Positions 10,574-21,095 of a stretch of 64,000 nt of DNA are shown one piece after another. Source of the DNA: Hydrangea macrophylla. Its lineage: Eukaryota > Streptophyta > Magnoliopsida > Cornales > Hydrangeaceae. Both the position numbers and the translations under genes were made by a program. The stretch spans positions 105,263,450-105,327,449 of the forward strand of contig CM066992.1 of assembly GCA_033977485.1 (NCBI GenBank), written 5' to 3'. The notes beneath the pieces were generated by a model that was not told the DNA's origin, made no database searches, and was given only the letters and a program-made list of their open reading frames with translations. Positions within the stretch are counted from its first letter, which is position 1. Each line of letters begins with the position of its first letter.

Positions 10574-10925
10574 AAAACCTAGCCTCTCTCTTCCCACAAC
10601 CTCACCCACCGCACCACCTCTACCTCTCAGCGCAACCCTCCCAGCCACCACCACCCTTCGCCGCAAGTCCCCAGCCCCCCTCCACCTCTCGGCGAACCTC
10701 CCCAGCCCCTCCACCCTTCACCGCAAGTTCCCAGCCACCCACAGCCCTCTCCGACACTTGTCGGCCCTCTGTTCATTAGCGGTAGCTTGTCCTGCTGTCG
10801 CCTGCCCCTTCGTGGGCCTCTTTCGCATTCATGTGATGTATTAGAGCCTTAGTGCTCTTTTCCTCCTATTTGCTTCTGATTCTCTACAATTCCGTTGCCT
10901 TTTATCCGAATTCAGACATCCCAAT

Positions 10926-12110
10926 ATGACTGACAGTAAGGACACTGCTACACCTGTACGCCCAGATCTGTCGCTCACCCAACACACCCCTGCTCATAGG
11001 GTTACGAGCGTGTTGTTGAATGGAAGGAACTTCGCTGCTTGGTCCCGTTCTTTTCGTCTTTATCTTGGAGGACGTGGCAAGTCTGGGTGGATATTGGGTA
11101 CTGAACCGAAGTCGGCAATCTCTGATCCCGCATTTGCACAGTGGAATATTGACAACTGTACCATATTAAGGTGGTTGTTTAACTCTATGGAGGATCGGAT
11201 CTATCATATGTTCATGTTTCATGACACCGTTCACAATATGTGGACTTCTTTGACTCAGATGTATGCCCATGAGTGCAATGACTCCCGTATCTTTGAGCTT
11301 TATCAGGAGGTTGCCCACGCATCTTAGCTTACATTGGGTCTTTCCGTTGCCGATTATTTTGGCTATCTTCAATCACGTTGGGAGGAATTGGCTCAGTATG
11401 AGCCCCTTAGTGAGTTTCCACCCGAGGCAGCCACCATTGCTCTTCGACGTCTCAATCGCCAACACACATACCAATTCCTGATGGGTTTAAAACCTGAGTT
11501 CGAATCTCTTCGTACCCAGATTTTAAATACCTCACCTTTGCCCTCTTTATTTGAGGCCTTTGCCAATCTTGATGGTGATGAGCGTCGTCGACGCCTGATA
11601 TCTCCTACTTTACTTGAGCCATCCCCAATGTTGGACCAAATAGCTCTTGCTGCCCTGTCTGGACCTTTCACCCGTCCTCCTGGTTCTGGTAATTGCCCAT
11701 TCTGCACTCACTGTGGTATTCTTGGTCATGTCAAGGAACGTTGCTTCAAGCTTCATCCTGAACTTTGGGAGAAGCCTCCTCGCAATAAAGGAAAGGCCCC
11801 AGCTCGCACTGCTGCTATTGTTGAAACAACACCTACTCCGGATCTTCTCCAGCTACAGACTCAGATTGGTCAACTTCAGTCTCAATTGGGATCATTACTT
11901 CAGCAAGGTTCTCAATCTGGCACTACTCCCACTGCTACTCTGGCCTCAGATACATCTTCTACTGCACTCCATGTTGGGTCTAGCAACCCCTCTTGGATTC
12001 TGGATTCCAGTGCCAGTGATCATATGACTGGTGAGTTGTCTTTATTTTCCTCCTCTCTGGTCCCATCTCCCAGTCTGTCCGGATTGCTGATGGGTCTACT
12101 ATCTTTGTAA
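10926..12110 (+). pseudogene. Copia-1 gag and protease
   Basis: The ATG at 10926 opens the gag (MTDSKD; HRVTSVLLNGRNFAAWS; LYLGGRGK). A TAG at 11325-11327 replaces a Gln codon found in Copia-2, after which the same protein continues in the frame ending at 12110. It includes WEELAQYEP, YQFLMGLKPEFESLRTQIL, a CCHC knuckle (FCTHCGILGHVKERC) and a protease box WILDSSASDHMTG. The catalytic DSG has become DSS. A frameshift at about 12080 ends the frame inside the protease. Confidence 0.87.
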
Positions 12111-12246
12111 AAAGTAAAGGCGATATTTGTCTCTCTCCAAGTATCACTTTATCTTTTGTTCTTCATGTCCCTATATTTCCTTATAATCTTCTCTCAGTTA
12201 ATCGTCTTACCAAATCTTTCAATTGTACAGTTGCGTTCTTACCTGA

Positions 12247-13065
12247 TTGTTGTCTCTTGCAGGACCGAATTTTGAAGAAGATTTTGGCAAGGGATATGAA
12301 CAGGATGGCCTCTACTACTTCGGTGATCCACCTGGCGGGAGTCTAAGTTTGTCATCTTCGAGTCTTCAGGCATCAGCTTTGCCTAATTCAGAGTCGTCTA
12401 AGTCGTCTAGTTTTTCTTTCGAGTCAATAAAATTGTGGCATGCCCGCTTGGGCCATGCTAACTTTAATTATCTTTGTCAACTTTTTCCATTATTAAATAA
12501 AGCCTGCCAGCAATTTAAATTTAGTTGTGTGGTGTGGGAATTATCTAAACATACTCATTCTCAGTATATACCTCGTATGCATCGTGCTCCATTTATGTTT
12601 GATATTATTCATACTGATGTATGGGGTCCTTCCCCAGTTACTGCTATTTCTGGGCACTATTATTATGTTACATTTATTGATGACTACACTAGGTGCACAT
12701 GGGTTTGTTTGCTTAAAAAGAAATTTGAAGTTTTTTCCTTGTTCTCTAATTTTTTGCAAATGATTAAAACTCAATTTAGCACAGTGGTCCATCATTTGCG
12801 TTCTGATAATGGTAGGGAATATATTACTAATGAATTTCGGGCTACGCTTAATAAGCATGTCATTCTCCAAGGACTCACATGTCCTTATACTCCAGACCAG
12901 AATGGTGTGGCGGAACGAAAGAACCGCTCCATCATGTCTGTTGTTCGGTGTCTTCTTTGCGAGATGAATGTACCCAAATACTTCTGGCATTTAGCTGTTC
13001 TTACTGCCACTTTCCTTCTCAATCGAACTCCCAGTCGTGTTCTACAGGGTAAGGCACCAATGTAA
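12247..13065 (+). pseudogene. Copia-1 integrase core
   Basis: A 272-codon frame with WHARLGHANF ... CVVWELSKH. The second Cys-pair member of the HHCC zinc site is Trp here and Cys in Copia-2. The integrase triad is in HTDVWGP, RSDNGREY and NGVAERKNR. It ends in a TAA after QGKAP, ahead of the integrase C-terminus. Confidence 0.87.
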
Positions 13066-13107
13066 CTTCTTCAGCCCGACAAAGCTCTCTTCCCTATTTT
13101 ACCCTGT

Positions 13108-13847
13108 GTGTTTGGTTGTACCTGTTTTGTCCAGAATCGCAGTCCCACTCGGACCAAGTTGGACAATAAAGCTGTCCGCTGTATCTTCCTTGGCTATTCA
13201 CCTATGTCCAAAGGTTATCGGTGTTATGACCCAGTCACTCGTCATATGTATCATTCTATGGATGTTACGTTTCTGGAAGATACTCCATTTTTTGCAGGTT
13301 CTCAGTCTGTCTTTACTCCTTCTCCAGATGCCTTATCCGAGAATGTTGAGTTGCTTCCGTGTCCAGTTCCTCTATTTGAACCATCTCTGGAGACTTCATC
13401 CTCCCTTCATCCGGTCATTATCACCGCTCCCACCCAGGTGTATTCTCGCCGGCCTCCTGCTCAGACTCCACTTCCAAGATCTTCCACGGAATCTGGTAAT
13501 GCTTCTACTCCTTTACCTACTAGACAATCCACCCGGCTTTGCTGTCCCCCTAACCATTATGGTTTCTCTGCTAGTACTAATCATCCTATTGCTCAGTATG
13601 TGTCTTACCAGGGCCTTTCAGACTCCTATTGCTCTTTTCTTAGTCAGGTTGATTCCACATCCATCCCTCGATCTGTCTCTGAGGCACTTCAGGATCCACA
13701 GTGGGTAGCTGCCATGACTTTGGAAATGGATGCACTTCAACGTAACCAGACTTGGGAACTTGTGTCTTTACCCCAGGTGAGAAAACAGTTGGATGTAAGT
13801 GGGACTTCACCATTAAATATTAGGTTGATGGTACTATTGAGCGATAT
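13108..13847 (+). pseudogene. Copia-1 integrase C-terminus and RT N-terminus
   Basis: GCTCFVQNRSPTRTKLDNKAV, then a Ser/Pro-rich linker, then RT fingers (QTWELVSLP). A one-base frameshift after LPQ and a TAG a little downstream break it. The frame GEKTVGCKW ... DGTIERY runs to 13847, where the hAT element interrupts it. The same frame resumes beyond the insertion (KAHLLAKGFTQIPGKDF). Confidence 0.85.
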
Positions 13848-14076
13848 TAGGGGTGGCAAATCAAGCTCGACACCGAAGAAAAGCCCGAACAAGCCCGAGC
13901 ATTTAGGAAAATGGGCTTCCAAAAACTTGAATTCGGGCTGGTTTTGGGTTGATTAGCCTATTTGCAATAATTTTGTGGGCTTTGATGGGCTGAGAATGGG
14001 CCCGTGTGGTCCCAACAATATATAAGCCCTCACTGAGCCACCTAGGGTTAGAAATTTTCACTGCCACTTTGTGCAG

Positions 14077-14119
<43 letters not shown>

Positions 14120-14669
14120 TTCCTCTTTCTGAGAAGGAAAATCAGTCAAAGCCCTCTTCTATTGTTACTGAAGAACCAAGCCTCTCTTTCTATTGCTTCT
14201 CTCTAGACTTATGAACTAATGAACACCTCTCTCTCTCTCTCTCTAGAATGTAAGATTTACTTGGGTGTCTTTGTCAAGTTGGAAGACAAAGATAATTTTG
14301 TTTTATTTGGAAATCTTTGGACTTTCTGCTCTAATACAAGGTTACTGAAGCAACATGGTGGTAGAAAATGAAGAGCAGGAAATGGGTTTGATCTGAAATG
14401 ATTATCATTCTTGTAATCTGTGTTTTTGTTTTTTGTAATTTGAACTTGTGAAATTGCTATGGCTATCATTCTTTTTTCTTTTGGGGTTTAAGACACTCAT
14501 AAAAGTGTGGGGGTAAAAATTGTTGATTCCTATTATAGTGAAACTGAAGGAAAAAAAAAACCGAAACCCCCTGCCAATCAAGGCTTTTGCATGTTACGAT
14601 TCATGGACTAACCCGGGCCGAAATCGGCCTAGCCCGAACCCGTCCAAGCCCGCCCATTTGCCAGGCCTA
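13848..14669. mobile_element. Non-autonomous hAT element inside Copia-1 RT
   Basis: 822 bp flanked by the 8-bp duplication AGCGATAT (13840-13847 and 14670-14677), typical of hAT elements. The ends are imperfect inverted repeats: TAGGGGTGGCAAATC on the left, and TAGGCCTGGCAAATG read inward from the right. Both are rich in GCCCGAAC-like words. There is no transposase. A (CT)n tract lies at 14083-14117 and a shorter one at about 14229-14243. Confidence 0.88.
14083..14117. repeat. (CT)n microsatellite
   Basis: An uninterrupted CT dinucleotide run inside the hAT element. Confidence 0.9.
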
Positions 14670-14814
14670 AGCGATATAAGGCCCATCTTCTGGCTAAGGG
14701 CTTTACTCAGATTCCCGGGAAAGACTTCAGTGCTACCTTTGCTCCTATAGCAAAATTGACTTCAGTTCGTCTTATTATCTCGCTGGCTGCCTCTTACTCT
14801 TGGCCCTGCACTAA

Positions 14815-16038
14815 ATGGATGTCAAAAATGCTTTCTTAAATGGGGATTTGGATAAAATTATCTGTATGGATCCTCCTGGTTTTCGCGCTAAGGAGGAGTA
14901 TTCAGGGAAGGTATGTCATCTTTGCAAATCGTTATATGGACTTAAGGAATCTCCTCGACCTTGGTTTAACCGGTTTAGTGATGTTATCTTATCTTTGGGT
15001 TTCACCCTGTGCCATTCTGATCATACTTGTTTTACGCATCGTCGACCTGATGGACGGACGGTTATTGTACTGGTATATATAGATGATATTATTATTACAG
15101 GGAATGATGTTTCAGGTATTACTAAAGTCAAGAAGGCCCTTAGTCAATCCTTCGATGTTAAGGACTTGGGTTCCCTTCGATATTTTCTCGGGATAGAAGT
15201 TGCTCGCTCTCGTAAGGGAATCTCACTCTCTCAACGAAAATATACTCTGGATCTTTTGCAAGATACAGGTATGATGGGGTGTCGTCCTGCCTCCACCCCC
15301 ATGGATACTAATCATAAGCTATCCATTGAGTCTGGGGAACTTCTTCCTGATGCTTCAGTATATTGGCGGCTTGTTGGTCGTCTTATCTATTTGACCAACA
15401 CTAGACTAGACATTACGTTTACAGTAAGTGTAGTGAGTCAGTTTATGCATGCGCCCCGATCATCTCACCTAGATGCTGTTCATCATATTCTTTGGTATCT
15501 CAAGACTTGTCCAGGTCTTGGATTATTTTACTCTGCAGGAACACAGTCTGGGGTGTCCTGCTTTACGGATGTAGACTATGCGGGATCTAAGAGTGATCGT
15601 CGGTCCACATCTGGGTTCTGCACGTTCTATGGGAATCATCTTATCTCGTGGAAAAGCAAGAAACAAGCTGTGGTTTCTCGTTCTTCCACTGAGGCAGAGT
15701 ATCAGGCCATGGCCCAGGGTACATGTGAGCTCCTATGGGTGCGTGCAATATTGAAAGAATTGGGTTTCCCAGTTAGTGGCTCTTCTACCTTATTCCGTGA
15801 TAACAAGTCTGCTCTTATGCTTGCCTCTGACTCAGTTCTCCATGAACGTACGAAGCATATTGAAGTCGACGTTCACTTCATTAGAGAAAAAGTTCGATCT
15901 AGAATCATCGTTCCAGAATTTGTGCCTTCCACTGATCAAACTGCCGATATGTTTACAAAGTCTGTTGGCCCTTCACTGCTACAGTCATCTTTGGTCAAAC
16001 TGGGTCTGATTAATGTCTTTACTCCAACTCCAGCTTGA
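14815..16038 (+). pseudogene. Copia-1 reverse transcriptase and RNase H
   Basis: An open frame of 407 codons starting MDVKNAFLNGD. It holds the RT palm (GLKESPRPWF, the catalytic VYIDDIIITGND box, LRYFLGIEVARS), the thumb (GRLIYLTNTRLDI) and RNase H (CFTDVDYAGSKSDRRSTSG, SSTEAEYQAMAQG, HIEVDVHFIREKV). It runs open to the normal stop just before the polypurine tract. It lacks the RT fingers: the upstream frame (14678-14814) is shifted by a small deletion in the SYSWPLHQ region. It is a fragment of a polyprotein and not a free gene. Confidence 0.85.
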
Positions 16039-16045
16039 GGGGGAG
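16037..16045 (+). other. Copia-1 polypurine tract
   Basis: GAGGGGGAG directly before the 3' LTR start TGTTGG at 16046. Confidence 0.85.
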
Positions 16046-16232
16046 TGTTGGAATATATTTTGATTATGGTCAAAACCCAATCACGGTTTTAGGAATAGAT
16101 TGATTATGATTGATTGTAATCTGTTTATTTCCTTTCTTTATCTTTCCTTTTTTGGTTTTCTTAGTTTGTAAATAAACCTATACATATTGGATGAATAATA
16201 TATAGAAATTATTCCTCTCATCTCTTTCTTTT
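16046..16232 (+). repeat. Copia-1 3' LTR
   Basis: 187 bp, from TGTTGGAATATA to TCTTTCTTTT, followed by the target duplication TGATG (16233-16237). Confidence 0.92.
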
Positions 16233-16237
16233 TGATG

Positions 16238-16511
16238 TAATAATTTTGCAGTAATTTTACTAGTACATTCACTCAGATTAAGTACCTTCTATAAAAATAG
16301 CTTCTAAATTGGTATAGATTGATAAAGAAACATGCTGCATTTCCTGGACATATATATTTACTTCTCATCCATCAAAATTAATACAATTTCAATTTTTTGA
16401 ACCGTGCTAGAAAGAAAAAAAACAAAATCAGACACAATGAAATTTCATTGGATTTTTTTTTTTCATAATGTTCTAATCCAAAATTGTATTGTTCATATAC
16501 AAAGGAAAGTT
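16238..16511. other. Downstream flank of SAUR copy 3
   Basis: No gene. The stretch 16390-16500 aligns by eye with 18385-18510 downstream of copy 4, which shows the extent of the SAUR tandem duplication. Confidence 0.5.
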
Positions 16512-16952
16512 TCAGTATACAACTAATTGCTGATTTGTCTGTCCTTGGTGGGAAGAAGACAATGATGAGCAGTGACAGGTAGCTAACAAAAAAACCAAAG
16601 CATTCTCTAAATCTTTAGCTACACCTCTCTGGGTCAATAAAATGATATACTCCATAAATAATGCATCACATGGTAAAGTGATAGGCCCACCACTCGACAA
16701 TCCAAACTCTTCTTCAGACATCTTAAGTAGCTCCCTGAAGATATCACTGTTGAGGTACAACAATGGAATCACAAAACGCTTTTGATCATTCGAGTAGACA
16801 ACAAAGTGTCCCTTGTTGGCAACCGTTGATGTACTGCAACTTTCTGTATCTATATCTCTGTTGGTTTTTGGGATGGAAATCGTTTTCCTCCCTTTGGCAG
16901 CTACCTTCTGCCACTTCCTTGCCATCTTGATGAGTTTCCCTGGACTGATCAT
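16512..16952 (-). CDS. SAUR family auxin-responsive protein (copy 3)
   Basis: Intronless, 146 residues, starting MISPGKLIKMARKWQKVAAKGRK. The SAUR core is intact: KGHFVVYSNDQKRFVIPLLYLNS, FKMSEEEFGLSSGGPITLPCD-like acidic and loop segments, and EYIILLTQRGVAKDLENAL. It is closest to copy 4, with which it shares the C-terminus HCSSLSSSHQGQTNQQLVVY except for one residue. The flanking DNA is also shared, so copies 3 and 4 are the youngest duplication in the cluster. LTQRG replaces LIQRG. The TATA box and TGTCTC upstream suggest auxin-inducible expression. Confidence 0.94.
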   Translation of the reverse strand: MISPGKLIKMARKWQKVAAKGRKTISIPKTNRDIDTESCSTSTVANKGHFVVYSNDQKRFVIPLLYLNSDIFRELLKMSEEEFGLSSGGPITLPCDALFMEYIILLTQRGVAKDLENALVFLLATCHCSSLSSSHQGQTNQQLVVY

Positions 16953-17077
16953 TCTGTCTTGTTAAGGAAAATTAAGAGAGAAAAGAATGTGAGGAGGGAA
17001 AAAAAAGTGGATGCAGGATTTAGAAACTGAGGTGTGTAAGTATTGGCGTGGTGAGGGAATGCAAATGGGAAGTTGGT

Positions 17078-17182
17078 TATATATACAAACACTTGTAGAG
17101 ACAATCTTGCAATTCTATCCTTAATATTGTTGGGTTTCATGTATTTGCATAACCATGTGATTTTTGGGTACACATTGGGCCC
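17078..17182 (-). promoter_or_regulatory. Promoter module of SAUR copy 3
   Basis: TATATATA (17078-17085), GAGACA (17098-17103, TGTCTC on the coding strand), CATGTG (17154-17159) and GGGCCC (17177-17182). The order and spacing are nearly the same as in copy 4. Confidence 0.6.
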
Positions 17183-18510
17183 TTTTAGTGTTTGTGTCAG
17201 TTCATATTAAACCAGAGAACTGTATGCAATTATTTAGAAGCACCATTCAGTGGAGCTCTCATTATGTTGGCATTCATGCAAGGAAAAACCACGTGATTTG
17301 TTATATTACCGATTATATGCTCATGGTGGGCATGTCTGGTGATCAGCAAATCAAGGGGAAGCAAAATAGAGGACAAGGTTTTAGTTCTGTTTAGTAGTTG
17401 GAGGACACACCAAGTGTCCATTCAATTTAGCTGGCATGGCATATTTCATGAGTCTTCATGAACCACCAGAATAGGGTAGAATTATCAATCTTTTTGGAAT
17501 GCTACAATCGTTTCATGGCTACTAATGTAAACCAATTAGAAATACCCCCAAACAGTGGGAAAAAAAAACACGTGTTTCTGTTCTAGTCATAGAGAAACTT
17601 AAGCAAGTATCCAAGTACAGAGCAGTTACTTGTCTGAGTTCATTGACATTCTAGGCCTAACCAACTTTTTCATCCAAACAAACATAACTGATAATACATG
17701 TAGACACATAGAAGGGAAAATTGAGATCTAAATCTCATATTGGGCGAACTTTGTGGTTGGAATTAATTGTACAAAACGATATCCATTAAGATTTAGAATG
17801 ATTGTACCCGTGTTTGACTGCAAGCTTTTGAATTCAAGAACGATTTTCTTGTTGATACAAACCCTTGGATAACAGTCACCCTTCAAAATCGGCTTGAAAA
17901 TATAGCTATGGTCAATCCCATACTAAACTAATGCGGGACACTAGGCACACAACAACTACCAAGCTTCCGAATCAACGCCCACAGCAGACCACTGCTCCAC
18001 TCTTGCAGGTCGCCCCTTTATGGCTACCCCGTTTCAATCTTAAGTGCTCTATTTATACTTGTCTACTTCCAAAGTTTTTGTCACATGTCCCTATGTCCCT
18101 CAGGTTGTGAGGTTGAACAATGTTGACCTTTTGGGCAGGTCTTGAGCTTTTTTGCTTATCTTTCGCTACTTATGTATAAGTTCATGGGGTATGCCCCTTG
18201 TAATTTGTAAACACTTTGTGTTTTTATTTACTTAAATTAACCATTTTCTGAAAAAAAAAAATTTGTCACATATAAAATTTGCCCCCATATCAAGTATATG
18301 TTAGTGTTGTTTAAATATATTGTGTTACTTAAATTTAGATTGCGAAGTGACAGGCATAAGTTCATGGGATTTGTAAGACACTACATGAAATTCTTGAACA
18401 GTGCCAGAAAAATTGAATCAGAGATAACGGAATTTCCCTCGAATGATTATTTTTTAATTATAAATGTCCCAATCCAAAATTGTATTGTTCATGATGTACA
18501 AAAGAAAGTT
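17183..18510. other. Intergenic region between SAUR copies 3 and 4
   Basis: No gene. It is paralogous to 19197-20170: shared blocks include the stretch around 17390-17480, the TACTTGTCTGAG site near 17630, and a stretch around 17880-18000. The last part (18040-18510) resembles 5030-5220, upstream of the Copia-1 insertion. Confidence 0.6.
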
Positions 18511-18957
18511 TCAGTAGACAACTAATTGCTGATTTGTCTGTCCTTGGTAGGAAGAAGACAAAGATGAGCAGTGACCAGTAGGTACAGAAAAAAGCAAAGC
18601 ATTCTCTAAATCTTTAGCTACACCTCTCTGGATCAATAAAATGATATACTCCATAAATAATGCGTCGCATGGTAATGTGATAGGCCCATCACTGGACAAT
18701 CCAAACTCTTCTTCAGACATCTTAAGGAGCTCTTTGAAGATCTCATTGTTGAGGTAAAACAATGGAATCACGAAACGCCTTTGATCATTTGAGTAGACGA
18801 CAAAGTGTCCCTTGTTGGCAACCATTGATGATGTACTGCAACTTTCTGTATCTATATCTCTGTTGGTTTCTTCTGGGAAGGAAATTCGTTTCCTCCCTAT
18901 GGCAGTTAACTTCTGCCACTTCCTTGCCATCTTGATGAGTTTCCCTGGATTGATCAT
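18511..18957 (-). CDS. SAUR family auxin-responsive protein (copy 4)
   Basis: Intronless, 148 residues, starting MINPGKLIKMARKWQKLTAIGRK. The SAUR core is intact (KGHFVVYSNDQRRFVIPLFYLNN, LLKMSEEEFGLSSDGPITLP, EYIILLIQRGVAKDLENAL). It has two more residues than copy 3 in the variable N-terminal linker. It is the outermost copy on this side. The whole cluster is transcribed toward lower coordinates, and each gene has its own TATA box, so the genes are separate units. Confidence 0.94.
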   Translation of the reverse strand: MINPGKLIKMARKWQKLTAIGRKRISFPEETNRDIDTESCSTSSMVANKGHFVVYSNDQRRFVIPLFYLNNEIFKELLKMSEEEFGLSSDGPITLPCDALFMEYIILLIQRGVAKDLENALLFSVPTGHCSSLSSSYQGQTNQQLVVY

Positions 18958-19089
18958 TCTGTCTTGTTAAGGAAAATTAAGAGAGAAAATAATGTGAGGA
19001 GGGAAAACAGGAGATATATAGAGGACTTAGAAACTGAGGTGCATGTGGATGTAGTTGCTGTGCTGAGGGAATGGAAATGGGAAGTGGGT

Positions 19090-19196
19090 TATATATACAA
19101 ATTAACATTTGTAGAGACAGTCTTTAAATTCTATCTTAAATTTTGTTGGGTTTCATGTTGTGCACAGCCATGTGATTTTGGGTGCACATTGGGCCC
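19090..19196 (-). promoter_or_regulatory. Promoter module of SAUR copy 4
   Basis: TATATATA (19090-19097), GAGACA (19114-19119, TGTCTC on the coding strand), CATGTG (19169-19174) and GGGCCC (19191-19196). Confidence 0.6.
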
Positions 19197-19647
19197 TTTT
19201 AGTTTCTCTGTCGGTTCATATTAAACCACAGAACTGTATGCAATTATTTAGAAACACCAATCAATGTTGGGACTGATGCATGGCAAAACCATGTGATTTG
19301 TTATTACTACATATTCATGGCTAGCTTGTTTGGTAATCAGCACATTAAGGGGAAGTAAAACTAGAGGACAAGGTTTTAGTTCTGTTAAGTAGTTGAAGGA
19401 CACACCAAATGTCCATTCAATTTAGCTGGCATGACTCATTCTTTATGAACCTCCAGAATAGGGGTATATCTCCCAAAATTATCATTCTTTTTTGAATGGT
19501 ACAAGTACAACTGTTTCATGGGTACTACTGTACACCCAATTGAAAATACCCATAAGAGTGAAAATTGGACAAAAAGAAAGAAAAAAAAAAATTGTTTACG
19601 TTTTAATCACTAAGAATATATCCAAGTATAGAGCGGGTACTTGTTTG

Positions 19648-19776
19648 TAAGGGTGTCAACGGTTCGGTCCAATTTATAAGCAGCAAACCAATCGGTGTCG
19701 GTTCGATTTACTTTTGACATTGATGAAAAATTTTGAAAACCGATCGATTAGGTTGTTGGTTGTTTTGACACCCCTA
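19648..19776. mobile_element. 129-bp hAT-type MITE upstream of SAUR copy 4
   Basis: Ends TAAGGGTGTCAACGG and TTTTGACACCCCTA are inverted repeats. It is flanked by CTTGTTTG (19640-19647) and CTTGTCTG (19777-19784), an 8-bp duplication with one change. The paralogous site upstream of copy 3 (ACTTGTCTGAG near 17630) is empty. Confidence 0.8.
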
Positions 19777-20236
19777 CTTGTCTGAGGTCATTGACATATT
19801 CTGAGCCTAGCCAGCTTATTCTTTCAAACAAACACACTACAAATACACATATAGAAGGGAAAAGTGAGAGGCCTAAAGCTCGTATTAGGAGAACTTTGCG
19901 GTATTAGGAGAACTTTTCGGTTTTAATTAATTCTTCAAAATAATATGCATGCATTGAAATTTCGAGATATCGTAACTGAAGTCACCCTTCGAAAACTGGC
20001 TTGTATGGAAGGAATTCCCCCCGGGGTGTTCAAGATTCAAGGGGTGGATGTCCAATAGCTAATATAGGTACAATCAATCCCTATTATAAAATATTAGGTA
20101 CACAACAAATCACCACGCTTATAAATTGACGCCCAGAATGGACCACTCTATATGTCACTCATTCCTGTCCACACGGAATTAGAAAGATCCGACACTTCCG
20201 TGAACCCATGACTCTTACATATTACCAATTCTCATA

Positions 20237-20518
20237 GGGTGTGTTTGATAACTCAATTAAGTGGTGAAAATGAAAACTTTCAGCACTTATTTTATTTCAG
20301 TGCGTTTGATAACGTATCACTTAATTGAAAAAGCAGACAAACAACCACTGAAAACTTTAAGTGAAAAATTTCTACTGAAAATAATCACTGAATGCAATCT
20401 ATTTCAGTACTTGGAAAAATTGTTTTCAGTATTGTAAATTCTATCGCTTAAAATTTCCAGTACTTAAAATTCAGCACTTAATTTTCAATACTTAATTTCA
20501 ATTTTATCAAACGCACCC
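20237..20518. mobile_element. 282-bp MITE, GGGTGTGTTTGAT family, copy 1
   Basis: Starts GGGTGTGTTTGATAA and ends in the complement (TTATCAAACGCACCC). It contains repeated TTCAGTACTTA-like words and is flanked by ATA on both sides. A second copy lies at 40162-40444. Confidence 0.7.
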
Positions 20519-20667
20519 ATACTAAATGATATAAATTCTTATTAGGCACACAAATGATTAGATCAAATCAAATTCCTATGTTGCAAAATCATGTAATTAG
20601 TTATGTGAATTACACAGTTAAGTAAAATTTCACATAACAATTTTCTGTTGAGGACTTTTAACTAATA

Positions 20668-20865
20668 CTAGGAGGATTGCCCGTGCAATGCACGGGTGTT
20701 GAATTTCGTACAAAAAATACAATGTATATATATTTTTTAATGTGAACAAGAAAGAGAAATAAGTTTTATTAATTCTTAAGATGGTGTTAGAAAAATATAG
20801 TTTAACAACAACTATATTAATTGACGTTAACCTACAATTAAAGACTCTTTTCTTTAATGTATAGA
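20668..20865 (-). mobile_element. 198-bp non-autonomous Helitron
   Basis: Read on the minus strand it starts TCTATACATTAAAG and ends with the hairpin CCCGTGCATTGCACGGG, 8 bp, then CTAG. It sits between A (20667) and T (20866). The TC start, the near-terminal GC-rich hairpin, the CTRR end and the A/T target all fit the Helitron class. No protein is encoded. A related 5' end lies at about 21041-21051. Confidence 0.72.
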
Positions 20866-21063
20866 TAATATACATATATATATGTATATGTATATATACA
20901 TATATACAAAAAGGGCAATATGAAAAGGCAAAAGGGTAATTTGGTTATTCGATTTAACAAAAGAGTAATTTGTAAAAGGCTTAAGGGTAATTTGATTATT
21001 CAATTTGTAATTGTACATATTGGAAACTTTAATTTTAGGCTCTTTTCTTTAACATATAGATAA

Positions 21064-21095
<32 letters not shown>

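Larger units (their letters stand above)
5223..16232 (+). mobile_element. Copia-1: Ty1-copia retrotransposon, interrupted
   Basis: This is a complete but decayed LTR retrotransposon flanked by the 5-bp target duplication TGATG (5218-5222 and 16233-16237). Order: 5' LTR (5223-5346 plus 10498-10561, split by Copia-2), tRNA-iMet primer site, leader, gag, protease, integrase, reverse transcriptase, RNase H, polypurine tract and 3' LTR. The gag-PR-INT-RT-RNH order is the Copia order. Without the nested Copia-2 (with its extra GTTTG copy) and the hAT element (with its duplicated site) it is about 5.0 kb. The two LTRs differ only by a few indels and two substitutions, so it is fairly young. Stops and frameshifts in gag, integrase and RT make it non-autonomous. 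Confidence 0.93.

Noticed and set aside
10057..10779. Pro/Ser-rich open frames around the Copia LTRs
   Set aside because: They lie in the untranslated leaders of Copia-1 and Copia-2, next to the primer sites.
14815..16038. Free-standing 407-residue host gene
   Set aside because: It is the RT-RNase H half of Copia-1, ending at the polypurine tract and 3' LTR.
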